From assembly GCA_964493205.1 (NCBI GenBank), contig CAZBMJ010000001.1:124001-188000 (forward strand): a stretch of 64,000 nt of DNA, given 5' to 3'. The position numbers and the translations under genes are program-made. Numbering within the stretch: the stretch's first letter is position 1; each line of letters begins with the position of its first letter. Source of the stretch: CAZBMJ01 sp964493205 (lineage in GTDB: Bacteria; Myxococcota; UBA727; JABDBI01). A model generated the notes under the pieces. The model saw nothing but the letters and a program-made list of their open reading frames with translations. It was not told where the DNA came from and did no database searches. Below are positions 8,491-17,806 of this stretch, one piece after another.

Positions 8491-9807
8491 TTAATTACCT
8501 TTATTTAATAATGATTTATCAACTACAGAAATTTGAGATTTTTCTTCAATTAATTTTAGTAAATTATCTACTTTTGCACTGAATTCTGCATCTTTTAAAT
8601 TAATTTTGCTGTTATTTTTTACTAACTTACCCAAGGCTTCTTTATCAAAATCAATAGCTAGCTTCTCTATGAGATTTTCATAAATTAGCTCTGATTTGGT
8701 TTGAAATAAAGCTCTTTCTTGCGCCAAAGGCCAAATTTCATGCCAATTATCTTTTAACACTGATTCAATTTGATTTTTTGACAGCTTTTTGCTGCTTTCG
8801 TGATTAATCATTTCGTTAACAATGGACATGGCCACAGTTTCTAAAAGAGCAGGGGGAACATTAAAGGGATTTGCGTTGATTAAAGCATTAGTAATGGCAT
8901 ACTTTTTTTGCAAGAAATCATTTTGTTTTTTATTCATACTAAGCTTAGTTCGTATGGTGTCTTTTAGTTGTTCCAACGTAGTAAATTTATCTGATAAATC
9001 CTTAGCAAATTCGTCGTCTATATTAGGCAATACCCTTTCTTTTAAGGATTTTATAGTAAAGAACATCTTAGCCATTTTCTTTTCTTCATGCTCATGATTG
9101 CAAGATTCAGTGTGCTCATGATGATGATTACTAGGAAACTCATAATCCATAATTACTTCATCACCAATAGTTTTGCCTAATAAAGCAGCTTTCATATGAG
9201 CTGGTAAATCTTTATTATAAAGCGCTATGCTGTAATCAGGATTATTAAATTCATCATTGAATTCACCATCTATTTGCATGGTTAGTGCACCGCCAACTAA
9301 ATCAGAGTCGCAAACTTCAGTACGGTCTTTAGGTAGCATGAAAGTTGCATAATTTTCTCTTAACATACTTATTTCATGGTCTATATCGCTTTCATCAAAG
9401 GTAAAATTAGTGGTTTCTATAGAAAGATTTTCATAATTTTTAATATCTAATTTAGGCTTTACTTGAAAAGTTGCTTTATAGGTAAAAGCTTGTGTTTCAG
9501 AAAATTCACCTACAGGCTCAAATCTTGGCTTAGAAACAGGAATTAAATTGCCTTCTTTGCAGGCAGGGGACAATGTTTTATCTACTAAACTTTCAATAAC
9601 TTCTAAGCTAATTTTTTGTTTATAAAGGTTTTTAACCATATCTATTGGTAATTTTCCTGGTCTAAAGCCTGGTTTAGAAGCTGATTGCTGAACTTTTTTT
9701 AATAATAGTCCAAATTCTTTGCTTACTATATCTGCTGGAACAGTAATAGTTAACTCTCGTTCATGTTCAGATTTTTCACTAATGCTAAAATTTTCTAATG
9801 CATTCAT
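8491..9807 (-). CDS. tig: Trigger factor
   Basis: Ribosome-associated chaperone and peptidyl-prolyl isomerase that meets nascent chains at the exit tunnel. The ribosome-binding signature is recognisable in GFRPGKLPIDMV near residue 50. The central FKBP-like domain and the long helical C-terminal arms follow; 438 residues against 432 in E. coli. The start is ATG at 9807 with a GGA-containing site. A longer frame reading through the tRNA-Leu is an artefact. Unusual: the isomerase domain contains a His/Cys-rich loop, residues 228-240 (HHHEHTESCNHEH), which could bind metal. It lies only 38 bp after the tRNA-Leu and is coupled to miaB, not to clpP/clpX as in many bacteria. Confidence 0.93.
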   Translation of the reverse strand: MNALENFSISEKSEHERELTITVPADIVSKEFGLLLKKVQQSASKPGFRPGKLPIDMVKNLYKQKISLEVIESLVDKTLSPACKEGNLIPVSKPRFEPVGEFSETQAFTYKATFQVKPKLDIKNYENLSIETTNFTFDESDIDHEISMLRENYATFMLPKDRTEVCDSDLVGGALTMQIDGEFNDEFNNPDYSIALYNKDLPAHMKAALLGKTIGDEVIMDYEFPSNHHHEHTESCNHEHEEKKMAKMFFTIKSLKERVLPNIDDEFAKDLSDKFTTLEQLKDTIRTKLSMNKKQNDFLQKKYAITNALINANPFNVPPALLETVAMSIVNEMINHESSKKLSKNQIESVLKDNWHEIWPLAQERALFQTKSELIYENLIEKLAIDFDKEALGKLVKNNSKINLKDAEFSAKVDNLLKLIEEKSQISVVDKSLLNKGN

Positions 9808-9845
9808 TTTTTTTCCATAAAAAACAGTATGTTGGCTAAATAAAG

Positions 9846-9930
9846 TGGTGCGAGCGGAGGGAATCGAACCCCCACGAGTCGCCTCGCTGGAACCTAAACC
9901 CAGTGCGTCTACCAGTTCCGCCACGCTCGC
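9846..9930 (-). tRNA. tRNA-Leu (anticodon UAG)
   Basis: An 85-nt class II tRNA with encoded CCA (complement of 9846-9848). The acceptor arm GCGAGCG (complement of 9924-9930) pairs with CGCTCGC. The D-arm contains TGGTAGACGC, the anticodon loop is TTTAGGT giving UAG for CUN codons, and the T-arm has GGTTCGATTCC. The long variable arm is that of leucine tRNAs. The tig start codon follows after only 38 bp, leaving no evident room for a separate promoter, so the tRNA and tig-miaB are probably one transcript. Confidence 0.97.
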
Positions 9931-10004
9931 TTTTAACTTGATAAAACTCGAAATAACAAATTATAAATAACTTGACTAGTGGTTAGGTAATAAAATATTA
10001 ATTT

Positions 10005-11099
10005 TTATTTGTCACAACCAAAAATACTGCGATATTTTTTTATTTCTTCATTATATTTTTCTGCTGATTCAAACCTAGTTTTAAAATCGGGAGAAAAAGT
10101 ATCAAATTTCTCATGGTTTATCGGTGTGATTAAACTGCAAAATCTTTCTTTATAGACTTTAAAGAGCTTATTTTTTACCAGATCTTCATATGGCATGTTT
10201 GAATTTTCTCTGTTTAATATAAAATATATATTATTTGTATTGGATAGTTTTACATATAATAATCTAATAAATGATTGTTGAAAGTAGTTAATATCTGTCG
10301 ATAATCGGTAAATATGATTAATAATTTTTTGATAATTTTTTTCCGTGTTAATTGCCCAATTAAGTGGATCCAAAAAGATAAATTCTAATTTATTATTAGC
10401 TTTATTTATAAGCAATGCTGCCGCGTGTTCAAGCGCGTCCAAAGAATTTAGTCCTAAAGCGATTGAAATCAAAAAATTATCATTTTTAATCATTTCATAT
10501 AGTTTTTTATTATTATAAATATTCACAGCTGCTGCAGAAAAAACATCTTCTTCAGATAAGCTAGAACCTTCAATATTTGGCAGTAATTTTAAAGCTTTTT
10601 GTATATTTAGAATTGTTGGGTCAATAAAATTTAACTTTATTATATCTTCTAAATATTCTTTGCTTTTGCTAGGTAAGTACTTAGAAAAATCAGCATTTTC
10701 CTCAAGGTATCTTTTAACATTTGGAAATTGACGATATTTTCCATTCATTAATTCGCAATAAGATTTGCTTGCCATTTCGTCTAATAATTTCCCATCCATC
10801 ATGCGCTTATACTCATCTAGAAAATTTTTATCGTCTCCTTTAAGCATGGACATGAGAAATAATAGATTGCGTGTTTGATGTAATGAACATTCTCTTTGAT
10901 CTTGTTGAGGTACCTTAATTTGGTAGATGTCTCTTGCGGCATCTTTCCATAAAATAATATCTTTATGTCTTTCATGCCATGGCGATAAATCTGTACTAGT
11001 ATTAATTTGAGTAGTTGAGTTATCTGGTGGGTTTTTAATTATATTGGTATTATAAGCACACAATATACTCAAAAATATAAATGCTATTTTAATCTTCAC
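10005..11099 (-). CDS. Secreted protein, possible papain-fold cysteine protease
   Basis: No family is recognised with certainty. It begins with a hydrophobic N-terminus (MKIKIAFIFLSILCAY) that could be a signal peptide. The rest is a 340-residue mostly helical domain. Residues 65-78 read QQDQRECSLHQTRN: Gln65 lies six residues before Cys71, the same spacing as the oxyanion Gln and catalytic Cys in papain-like enzymes. Further on, His225 in ALEHAAALLI is followed by Asp244 in FLDPLN, resembling the His...Asp/Asn part of such triads. It could therefore be a secreted cysteine protease or deubiquitinase-like effector; this is inference from spacing only. It is divergent from prkA, with about 100 bp between them. 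Confidence 0.6.
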   Translation of the reverse strand: MKIKIAFIFLSILCAYNTNIIKNPPDNSTTQINTSTDLSPWHERHKDIILWKDAARDIYQIKVPQQDQRECSLHQTRNLLFLMSMLKGDDKNFLDEYKRMMDGKLLDEMASKSYCELMNGKYRQFPNVKRYLEENADFSKYLPSKSKEYLEDIIKLNFIDPTILNIQKALKLLPNIEGSSLSEEDVFSAAAVNIYNNKKLYEMIKNDNFLISIALGLNSLDALEHAAALLINKANNKLEFIFLDPLNWAINTEKNYQKIINHIYRLSTDINYFQQSFIRLLYVKLSNTNNIYFILNRENSNMPYEDLVKNKLFKVYKERFCSLITPINHEKFDTFSPDFKTRFESAEKYNEEIKKYRSIFGCDK

Positions 11100-11202
11100 T
11101 TCTAACGCCTTTTTAGGATATTTTTTATAAATTGTAAATAAGTAGAATATGAATATATTATTATAATATAATTTTATTGTCTAGTAACTATTGGTGGGAT
11201 TA

Positions 11203-13440
11203 ATGATAAGCCTAGAGATGGATTTTTTAGAGTCTATTAGTAAAGAAGCTGAAATAAAGTTTAAAAAAAGCCATTCAGTTTTAAGTTTTAATGAATATTT
11301 AACATTACTTATAAAAAATCCTTCTTTGCACTTAAGAAATTCTGCCCAATATTTTGTTCATATGGTGGAGTATTATGGAGCTTACGAAAAAGCTGATCAT
11401 ATAACAAAATATGAACGCTATAAACTTTTTGATGCAGAGTTTAATAAGGGTTGTGGTAAAATATTTGGGCAAGAGCAAGTTCAAGAAGCTATTATTAATA
11501 ACGTTAAAAATTTTGTAAGTTCTGGTAAAATTGATAAATTAATCTTACTTCACGGGCCAAACGGTTCGGCTAAAACAAGTATTATTCAAGCATTAGTAAA
11601 TGCCATGGAGGATTATTCCAAAAGCGATGAAGGTGCTATTTATAATTTTTCTTGGGTTTTTCCTAAAAAAGAAGTAGTAGGCAGCCAATTTGGTTTTGCT
11701 AAAACTGAAATACAAGAACTCGCTTCTTATGCTCATTTACCTAGTGAAGCCCTTAATACTAAACTTGTATGCGAAGAAAAAGACCATCCATTGTTTTTAT
11801 TATCCCTAGAAGAGCGAGATGAATTATTTAAACAAATTAAAATTATTAAAATTCCAGAAATTTTAAAAAAAGGGCAATTATCTTATAAAAATAAACAAAT
11901 TTTTGATGCCTTGCTTTTAGGCTATAACGGCGATCTTAAGCAGGTATTTAAACATGTTAGAATAGAAAGATTCTATTTTTCTAAACGCTATCGAAGCGGA
12001 TTATCTATAGTAGAGCCACAAATGAGTGTTGATGCCAGTGTTAGGCAGATAACTGCAGATCAGTCCCTCTTAGCCTTGCCAAGTATTCTCAATAATGTTT
12101 CTTTATATGAAGCAGTAGGACCGTTAGTTGATGCTAACCGTGGCATGATCGAATACAGTGATTTATTAAAGCGGCCCATAGACGCTTGGAAATATTTGTT
12201 AATCGCCTGTGAACAAGCCCAAGTAAGTATTGGATGGCTAAATTTATTTTTTGATACGTTATTATTTGCCACTTCCAATGAATTGCATTTGGTGAGTTTT
12301 AAGGAATATCCAGATTGGCAATCATTTAAGGGCCGCATCGAACTTATCAGAGTACCGTATTTGCTTAATGCTTGTGATGAAGCGGGTATTTACTACAACC
12401 ATTTGCATAATTCTATTAGTAAGCATATTGCCCCTCATGCCATTGAACTTGCTGCTCGTTGGGCAGTACTAACCAGGCTTGAGCCACCTGATGAACAAAA
12501 ATACCCAAGTAGTTTACAGGAAATTATTAAAACTTTAACTCCAGAAGAAAAATTAGATTTGTATACTTATGCTCAAACTCCTGCAAGGATCACACAATCT
12601 CAAAGCCGTGAACTTAAAAAAGCTATTAATTTGGTTTGGTCAGAATATAAAAATCATCTTAATTACGAGGGGCGCTTTGGTGCATCGCCTAGAGAAATTT
12701 TATATATTTTGTATAATGCCTCACAAGATAAACGTTATGAACATTTATCAGTGCTTGCGGTATTTGAGCAAATTGAAATTCTTATACAACAAAAATCGTC
12801 CTATGAATTTTTAAGACGAGAAGCCTATAGAACTTATCGGGACGCGTCATCTTTATTAAATAATGTAAAAAAATACTATAGTTTGATTTTGGAAGATGAA
12901 GTAAGAAATGCTTTGGGACTTTATAGTAAAGAATCCTATGTAGATTTATTTACACGCTATGTTTTGCATGTGTCTGCGTGGGTTAAAAAAGAAAGATTAA
13001 TGGACCCAATAGTTGGCAAGCCCATACATGCTGATGAAAACTTTATGCAGAAAATAGAAGTAAATCTTTTGGCACCTCAAGAATCTTTTTTAGATTTTCG
13101 TAATCAAATTATTACTAGTATAGCAGCTTCCAATTGGGAAAATCCTGAGGTAAGACTAGACTATAATAGTTTATTTAGTGGACATTTAAGAAAACTCAAA
13201 GAAAAAGTATATCAAGAACAGTATAATGTTGTTCATAAAATTATACATAACTTTTTATTATTACTTAAAAATGATTATAGTAGTTTAAACGAAAAAGAGC
13301 TTAATCAAGCCAAAAGCTTACAAACGGGTTTAATCGCCCTTGGTTATAATGAATCAAGCTCTAAGGAGGCCATGGTTTTTTTAGCATTTGAAGCCGATAA
13401 ATTATCAAAAGTACAACAGCAAGAATCTTTAGGCTTATAA
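11203..13440 (+). CDS. prkA: PrkA-family serine protein kinase (AAA)
   Basis: PrkA/YeaG proteins combine an AAA ATPase core with a C-terminal PrkA kinase-like region and act in stationary phase or stress signalling. Residues 50-150 give the family N-terminus and a Walker A LLHGPNGSAKTS. At 745 residues it is longer than E. coli YeaG (644), as in some deltaproteobacterial members. The ATG at 11203 is chosen because GGTGGGA lies just before it; upstream TTG and GTG codons are in frame. The usual partners, YeaH and SpoVR-like YcgB, are absent here; instead an aroG-type gene follows after 9 bp and may be cotranscribed. Confidence 0.85.
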   Translation: MISLEMDFLESISKEAEIKFKKSHSVLSFNEYLTLLIKNPSLHLRNSAQYFVHMVEYYGAYEKADHITKYERYKLFDAEFNKGCGKIFGQEQVQEAIINNVKNFVSSGKIDKLILLHGPNGSAKTSIIQALVNAMEDYSKSDEGAIYNFSWVFPKKEVVGSQFGFAKTEIQELASYAHLPSEALNTKLVCEEKDHPLFLLSLEERDELFKQIKIIKIPEILKKGQLSYKNKQIFDALLLGYNGDLKQVFKHVRIERFYFSKRYRSGLSIVEPQMSVDASVRQITADQSLLALPSILNNVSLYEAVGPLVDANRGMIEYSDLLKRPIDAWKYLLIACEQAQVSIGWLNLFFDTLLFATSNELHLVSFKEYPDWQSFKGRIELIRVPYLLNACDEAGIYYNHLHNSISKHIAPHAIELAARWAVLTRLEPPDEQKYPSSLQEIIKTLTPEEKLDLYTYAQTPARITQSQSRELKKAINLVWSEYKNHLNYEGRFGASPREILYILYNASQDKRYEHLSVLAVFEQIEILIQQKSSYEFLRREAYRTYRDASSLLNNVKKYYSLILEDEVRNALGLYSKESYVDLFTRYVLHVSAWVKKERLMDPIVGKPIHADENFMQKIEVNLLAPQESFLDFRNQIITSIAASNWENPEVRLDYNSLFSGHLRKLKEKVYQEQYNVVHKIIHNFLLLLKNDYSSLNEKELNQAKSLQTGLIALGYNESSSKEAMVFLAFEADKLSKVQQQESLGL

Positions 13441-13449
13441 AGGGGCTTT

Positions 13450-14505
13450 ATGATAGAAAACAAAAATCCAATTAATAATATTAATATTGATTCATTTAAA
13501 CCATTAATTACTCCAGAAGAAATTAGAAATATTTTGCCTCTTGATAATAAATCTTTAGAAACCATTGAACAATCGAGAATTTTGGTTTCAAAAATACTCC
13601 AAAAGCAAGATTCTCGAAAGTTAGTTATTATGGGGCCTTGTTCCATACATGACCCACAAAGCGCTATAGAGTATTCAAGGCTTTTAAAAGATCTAGCAGC
13701 AGAAGTTAGAGATGTATTTATAATATTAATGCGTACTTATTTTGAAAAACCGCGTACGACAATTGGCTGGAAGGGTTTTATTAATGACCCAAGACTGGAT
13801 AATTCTTTTGACATGAACGAAGGGTTACTCGCAGCTCGGGAATTATTAATAGAAATTACTCGAAATGAAATGCCTGTAGCCACAGAGTCATTAGAGCCAA
13901 TTTCTCCACAATATATTGCTGAACTTATTTCATGGACAGCTATTGGTGCACGTACAACTGAATCTCAAACTCATAGAGAGATGGCGTCTGGTTTATCCTC
14001 TGCAGTAGGTTTTAAAAATAATACTGATGGTAATATTGAAGTTGCTATTAATGCTATTAAGTCCGCGTCTATGCCACACCATTTTTTAGGTATCGATCAA
14101 AAAGGTGCTACTTCTATTGTGGCCACCAAAGGCAACCCTTTAGGACACTTAATTTTACGAGGGGGTAAATTAAAGCCAAACTATGATGATGAATCTGTGA
14201 AGAATGCTTTGGCTCTTCTTAGAAAAGCTCAGATAAAAACTGGCATATTAATCGATTGTTCCCATGATAATTGTTACAAGGATTATAAAAAGCAGCCTGA
14301 AGTTTTTATGGACTGTATTCAGCAAATAGCTATGGGTAACAACGATATAGTTGGATTGATGCTAGAATCACATATTAACGAGGGTAAACAAGACTTATCA
14401 AGTGATTTAAAATATGGGATTTCCATAACGGATGGTTGTATTGATTTTACTACTTCAGCAAAGCTTATTCTAGATGCTAGAAATGCTTTGAAATCAAATA
14501 AATAA
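13450..14505 (+). CDS. aroG: 3-deoxy-7-phosphoheptulonate synthase (type I DAHP synthase)
   Basis: First enzyme of the shikimate pathway: condenses phosphoenolpyruvate and erythrose 4-phosphate to DAHP. The motifs of the AroF/G/H class are all visible: MGPCSIHDP, MRTYFEKPRTTIGWKG, TESQTHREMASGLS, GTKGNP-like ATKGNP, and LIDCSHDN near the metal site. Length of 351 residues equals the E. coli enzymes (350-356). Which of the three E. coli isozymes it resembles in feedback control cannot be told by eye. It starts 9 bp after prkA. Confidence 0.92.
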   Translation: MIENKNPINNINIDSFKPLITPEEIRNILPLDNKSLETIEQSRILVSKILQKQDSRKLVIMGPCSIHDPQSAIEYSRLLKDLAAEVRDVFIILMRTYFEKPRTTIGWKGFINDPRLDNSFDMNEGLLAARELLIEITRNEMPVATESLEPISPQYIAELISWTAIGARTTESQTHREMASGLSSAVGFKNNTDGNIEVAINAIKSASMPHHFLGIDQKGATSIVATKGNPLGHLILRGGKLKPNYDDESVKNALALLRKAQIKTGILIDCSHDNCYKDYKKQPEVFMDCIQQIAMGNNDIVGLMLESHINEGKQDLSSDLKYGISITDGCIDFTTSAKLILDARNALKSNK

Positions 14506-14579
14506 TAGGGCGAGTTTGCCAATTCTTATTAATAGTTTTATTGCTTTAATAAAGATTATAGATAAGAGAGTAAAAAAAT

Positions 14580-15446
14580 ATGTCACCAAACCATCAGCAT
14601 GCACACATACAAAAGCCCACTAAAAAGCTTTTAATCATACTTTGTTTAACATTTTTATATATGCTTGCTGAAGCTGTAGGTGGCTTTGTTACTAATTCTT
14701 TGTCGTTGCTTGCAGATGCTGGTCACATGCTTGCAGATGTAACTGCTGTTTGTATATCATTGGCTGCTTTTTATATTTCATCAAAGCCTCCTACAACTAA
14801 ATCAACCTTTGGTTTTTATAGAGCAGAAGTTTTAGCGGCTCTTTTTAATGGTTTAGTTTTATTATTAGCTGCTTTCTTTATTATTAAAGAAGCCATTTCT
14901 AGAATTTTTGTCACCAGCGAAATAGAATCACAAGGCATGCTTTTAATAGCTTTTGGCGGTTTATTGGTTAATATTTTTTCGTTATTTTTACTGCACAAAG
15001 ATAAAAATCATAATATTAATATGGAAGGCGCTTTTTTGCATGTTCTATCAGACGCGTTAGGCAGTATTGCAGTTATTATTTCAGGCTTATTAATCTATTT
15101 TTTTAATATAACTTGGTTTGACCAAGTGGCATCTATTGCTATTTGTTTGCTCATTGGTTTTTCAGCAGTTAATTTAATCAATAAAACTCTAAAAGTATTA
15201 ATGGAGCAAGCTCCCGCGCATATTAATCCTCAAGAAGTAAAAGATAGCTTAATGAGTATAGAAGGAGTTATTGATATACATGATTTACATATTTGGAGCA
15301 TAACCATAGGCAAAGAGGCTTTGTCAGCCCATGTGGTAGTACATAAGCAAGCGAATAATGAGCAAATGTTAGGAAAAATTCAAGATAAAATCTCAGAAAA
15401 CTTTGGCATCACTCACTTAACTATTCAAATAGAGACTGGTGTTTAA
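14580..15446 (+). CDS. Cation diffusion facilitator (CzcD/ZitB type)
   Basis: Inner-membrane proton-coupled exporter of divalent metals, most likely Zn2+. Six hydrophobic segments are seen between residues 15 and 200. The transport-site residues are in place: LADAGHMLAD in TM2 and HVLSDALGS in TM5. The N-terminus has a short His cluster (NHQHAHIQ). The C-terminal cytoplasmic domain (from about 205) is the usual ferredoxin-like fold with IHDLHIWSI. The length of 288 residues is normal. There is a 70-bp gap after the DAHP synthase gene, so it may have its own promoter. Confidence 0.9.
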   Translation: MSPNHQHAHIQKPTKKLLIILCLTFLYMLAEAVGGFVTNSLSLLADAGHMLADVTAVCISLAAFYISSKPPTTKSTFGFYRAEVLAALFNGLVLLLAAFFIIKEAISRIFVTSEIESQGMLLIAFGGLLVNIFSLFLLHKDKNHNINMEGAFLHVLSDALGSIAVIISGLLIYFFNITWFDQVASIAICLLIGFSAVNLINKTLKVLMEQAPAHINPQEVKDSLMSIEGVIDIHDLHIWSITIGKEALSAHVVVHKQANNEQMLGKIQDKISENFGITHLTIQIETGV

Positions 15447-15490
15447 TACATGTTGTGATGTAAAAAAGCACCAAAAATAGATAAACCTCC

Positions 15491-15526
15491 GTTCGCGGTG
15501 AGGAAGCGTTTTAACGCCGTTTCGAA
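15491..15526. repeat. REP-like GC-rich imperfect palindrome
   Basis: A GC-rich island between the convergent CDF gene and the coiled-coil lipoprotein gene. Outer arms GTTCGCGGTGAGG and GTTTCGAAT and an inner GCGTT-TT-AACGC hairpin give a nested dyad. It resembles a palindromic REP-type element I know from several proteobacterial genomes (TTCGAGACGG...CTCACCACGAA). It abuts the lipoprotein stop codon and could also serve as a terminator. Confidence 0.45.
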
Positions 15527-17749
15527 TTAAGCTCTTTCAGATTTCTTTTTGAATTCCTCAAGCTTGTCCTTATCACCTAAATATTTTTCTAAAAATGGTA
15601 GTACCGCTAGTATGTTAGCCTTATTTTGCAAAAGAGTATTTGAATTATCTGCCAAATACGTAGCCATATCTTTAAGGCCTTGTTCATTTAAAAATACCGC
15701 GATTTTTTCGATGTCGGTTTGAGTATCAGAACTATTTGAAATAATGTTTTTAAGCTTATCACTAAAACCCTCAGCAGTTATCTTAAACATTGTTCTCATC
15801 TCTTCCATTTTTTTACCATCAAATTCATGAGAAGATAAATAGGCTGAAACTTTGTCAAGGTTTCCAAGCCTGTGATATTTGAAAATTTTCAATAACCTAT
15901 CTTGCCACTCTTCATCATTAAAGTTCTTTTTATAGGCTTCAATAAGGCCTGGATTTTTATCCCAATCAACGTATTCTAGTAAAGAGAACTTATCACCAAA
16001 ATTAGTTAATTTAAAATCATCACCGATAATAAATTCTTTTTTTAAACCAATAGTTTCTGCGTTATTTAATAAATCTACTACGTTATTATTTTCTTTAGCT
16101 ATGTTAATAAGTCTTTCCCGTTCTTGTTTATTTGTTAATAAGTTTTTAAGACCACCTAATATTTTATCATTTACTTTATTTTCATAAGCGTATTTAAGAA
16201 TATAATTTTTATAGAAATATCCATTTCTGTTATAAATATTTGATAAATCCTCATTTTTTTCAATTTTAAAGCTATTAAGCATTTTCTGAGCAAGCTTTTC
16301 CTGAGTATTTTTTGCTTTACTAACAATATAATCATCCACCATTTTTACTAAATAATTTCTATTATCTTCGTTATTTAAGGTATCTTCATCTAAAATACCG
16401 CTTCCTTTTACTAAATTATCATATTGTTGAGCCTCTTCCTCATCATCAAATACGATGTGAGGCAGCTCGATATCATAATCTATAAACTTGCGAATGAGTT
16501 CTTTGTTGCCTACCTCAATACTTTTAGCAAACGCCATTTGAGAGGATACTTCAGAGGGATTATTCTTTGATGATAAAATACTATCAATTATTGTTATTAA
16601 ATTATTATCGTCAAGATTGGTGATGCTATTTTTTAATTTTTCAAGAAGCTTAGTATTTTCATCGTTAGTAGCAGAGGCTATTTGTTTTATTAAGCTATCT
16701 GTTTGAATATCACTCAAATTTTCAAATTTTTCATCATAAATAGATATACTAGCGTTAAGTATATCTTCAGCTTCTTGATCAGTTAATCCTTTTGCGGTCA
16801 AAGCCTTTTTTAAGGGTTCTTTAAAATTGTTTTTGCTGCTTCCGCTTAAGTTCATATAATTTTTAATAATTTCATTGCTAGATTTTTTGCTAAATCCTTT
16901 AGCTATTTCTGTTAAATCACTCAGACTAGTATTCTTATCTGATAACATATTGTTAATGTCAGCTTTTGTTGAATAATCAAAAGTTCCAGCATTAAGATTT
17001 TTAATAGTGTTTAAATTTTTTACTTTTTGTTCAAGATCTTGGATGGTCTGCTCAAAGGTCTTTTTTTCTCTTTCAAGCTTAGTAACTTGGTTATTTAAAG
17101 TACTTTTTTCAAGCTCAAGAGTGTTATACTTTTGCGTTAGCTTTTTTTTCTCTTCTTTAAGCTTGATAACTTTTGTATTTAAAGTATTTTTTTCTGTTGT
17201 AAGCAGGCTAGCTTTGTTGATACTATCCTTACTTTGATTTTCAACACTTTTAAGTTTCTGTTCATTTTCTTGTAGTTTCTTTTTGGTATTTTCTAATTCT
17301 GTTTTCGTTGTTTGTAATTGATTTGTAAGCTCTCTTTGTTCTTTTTCTTTTTTTCCTAACTCCTCTCTTATAGGAGCCAAATTTTCGTTTAGAGTTTTAG
17401 AGGCTTGTTCTCTATCAGTTTTGTTCTCATTCCATGAAGTATTCAGTCTAGTTCTAAAATCTTCTACTTCATCATTTTTGGTTTTTAAGTCGCTTTGTAG
17501 TTTAGAGACCTGGTTATTAAGATTATTTACTTGCTGGCTATTGTTTCCAGAATTATTATTTTGTAACAATAGATCATATTTGTATTTTAAATCATCTTTT
17601 TGTTTTTTTTCGTCTTCAGCAGCCTTTTTATATTTTTCTACATCTGCACTATTGCCTGACTTGGTAACATTGGGTGGGCCAAAACAGCCTGTGTTGAGTA
17701 ACATCATGAAAAATAAGGCAATCACCAAAATAAAATATTTTTTTATCAT
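15527..17749 (-). CDS. Coiled-coil lipoprotein, one-module paralog
   Basis: I know no named family for it. The start MIKKYFIL at 17749 leads into a lipoprotein signal with lipobox LNTGC (Cys22); residue +2 is Phe, so outer-membrane sorting is expected. Residues 35-260 are a long charged coiled coil rich in Lys/Glu/Asn. The C-terminal half is an all-helical module marked by EAYKKNFNDEEWQDRLL and FLNEQGLKDMATYL. The same module occurs twice in the neighbouring upstream gene, and the signal peptide and about 45 bp of leader are shared too, so the two arose by tandem duplication. In frame, GGAATTTTAT precedes the ATG. Likely a surface-exposed structural or adhesion lipoprotein; function unknown. 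Confidence 0.8.
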   Translation of the reverse strand: MIKKYFILVIALFFMMLLNTGCFGPPNVTKSGNSADVEKYKKAAEDEKKQKDDLKYKYDLLLQNNNSGNNSQQVNNLNNQVSKLQSDLKTKNDEVEDFRTRLNTSWNENKTDREQASKTLNENLAPIREELGKKEKEQRELTNQLQTTKTELENTKKKLQENEQKLKSVENQSKDSINKASLLTTEKNTLNTKVIKLKEEKKKLTQKYNTLELEKSTLNNQVTKLEREKKTFEQTIQDLEQKVKNLNTIKNLNAGTFDYSTKADINNMLSDKNTSLSDLTEIAKGFSKKSSNEIIKNYMNLSGSSKNNFKEPLKKALTAKGLTDQEAEDILNASISIYDEKFENLSDIQTDSLIKQIASATNDENTKLLEKLKNSITNLDDNNLITIIDSILSSKNNPSEVSSQMAFAKSIEVGNKELIRKFIDYDIELPHIVFDDEEEAQQYDNLVKGSGILDEDTLNNEDNRNYLVKMVDDYIVSKAKNTQEKLAQKMLNSFKIEKNEDLSNIYNRNGYFYKNYILKYAYENKVNDKILGGLKNLLTNKQERERLINIAKENNNVVDLLNNAETIGLKKEFIIGDDFKLTNFGDKFSLLEYVDWDKNPGLIEAYKKNFNDEEWQDRLLKIFKYHRLGNLDKVSAYLSSHEFDGKKMEEMRTMFKITAEGFSDKLKNIISNSSDTQTDIEKIAVFLNEQGLKDMATYLADNSNTLLQNKANILAVLPFLEKYLGDKDKLEEFKKKSERA

Positions 17750-17794
17750 ATAAAATTCCAAATTAATTAATCTGCTATAAATATTTAACGATTA
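17750..17794 (-). promoter_or_regulatory. Leader/promoter region duplicated between the two lipoprotein genes
   Basis: The sequence immediately upstream of the first lipoprotein start matches, almost base for base, the sequence upstream of its paralog (20843-20889): AATTAATTAATCT, then ATATTTAACGATTA. The matching block ends at about the same place in both. It probably contains the ribosome site (GGAATTTT) and promoter elements, kept in both copies. Confidence 0.55.
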
Positions 17795-17806
17795 AAAATC
17801 TCTCCA

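Noticed and set aside
9808..9924. An extended trigger factor start beginning MAELVDALGLGSS
   Set aside because: This N-terminal extension is the translated tRNA-Leu gene, a well-known annotation artefact; the ATG at 9807 fits the family.
17007..17753. Plus-strand frames inside the coiled-coil lipoprotein genes
   Set aside because: Ser/Phe-rich complements of Lys/Glu-rich coiled coils; no independent evidence of coding.
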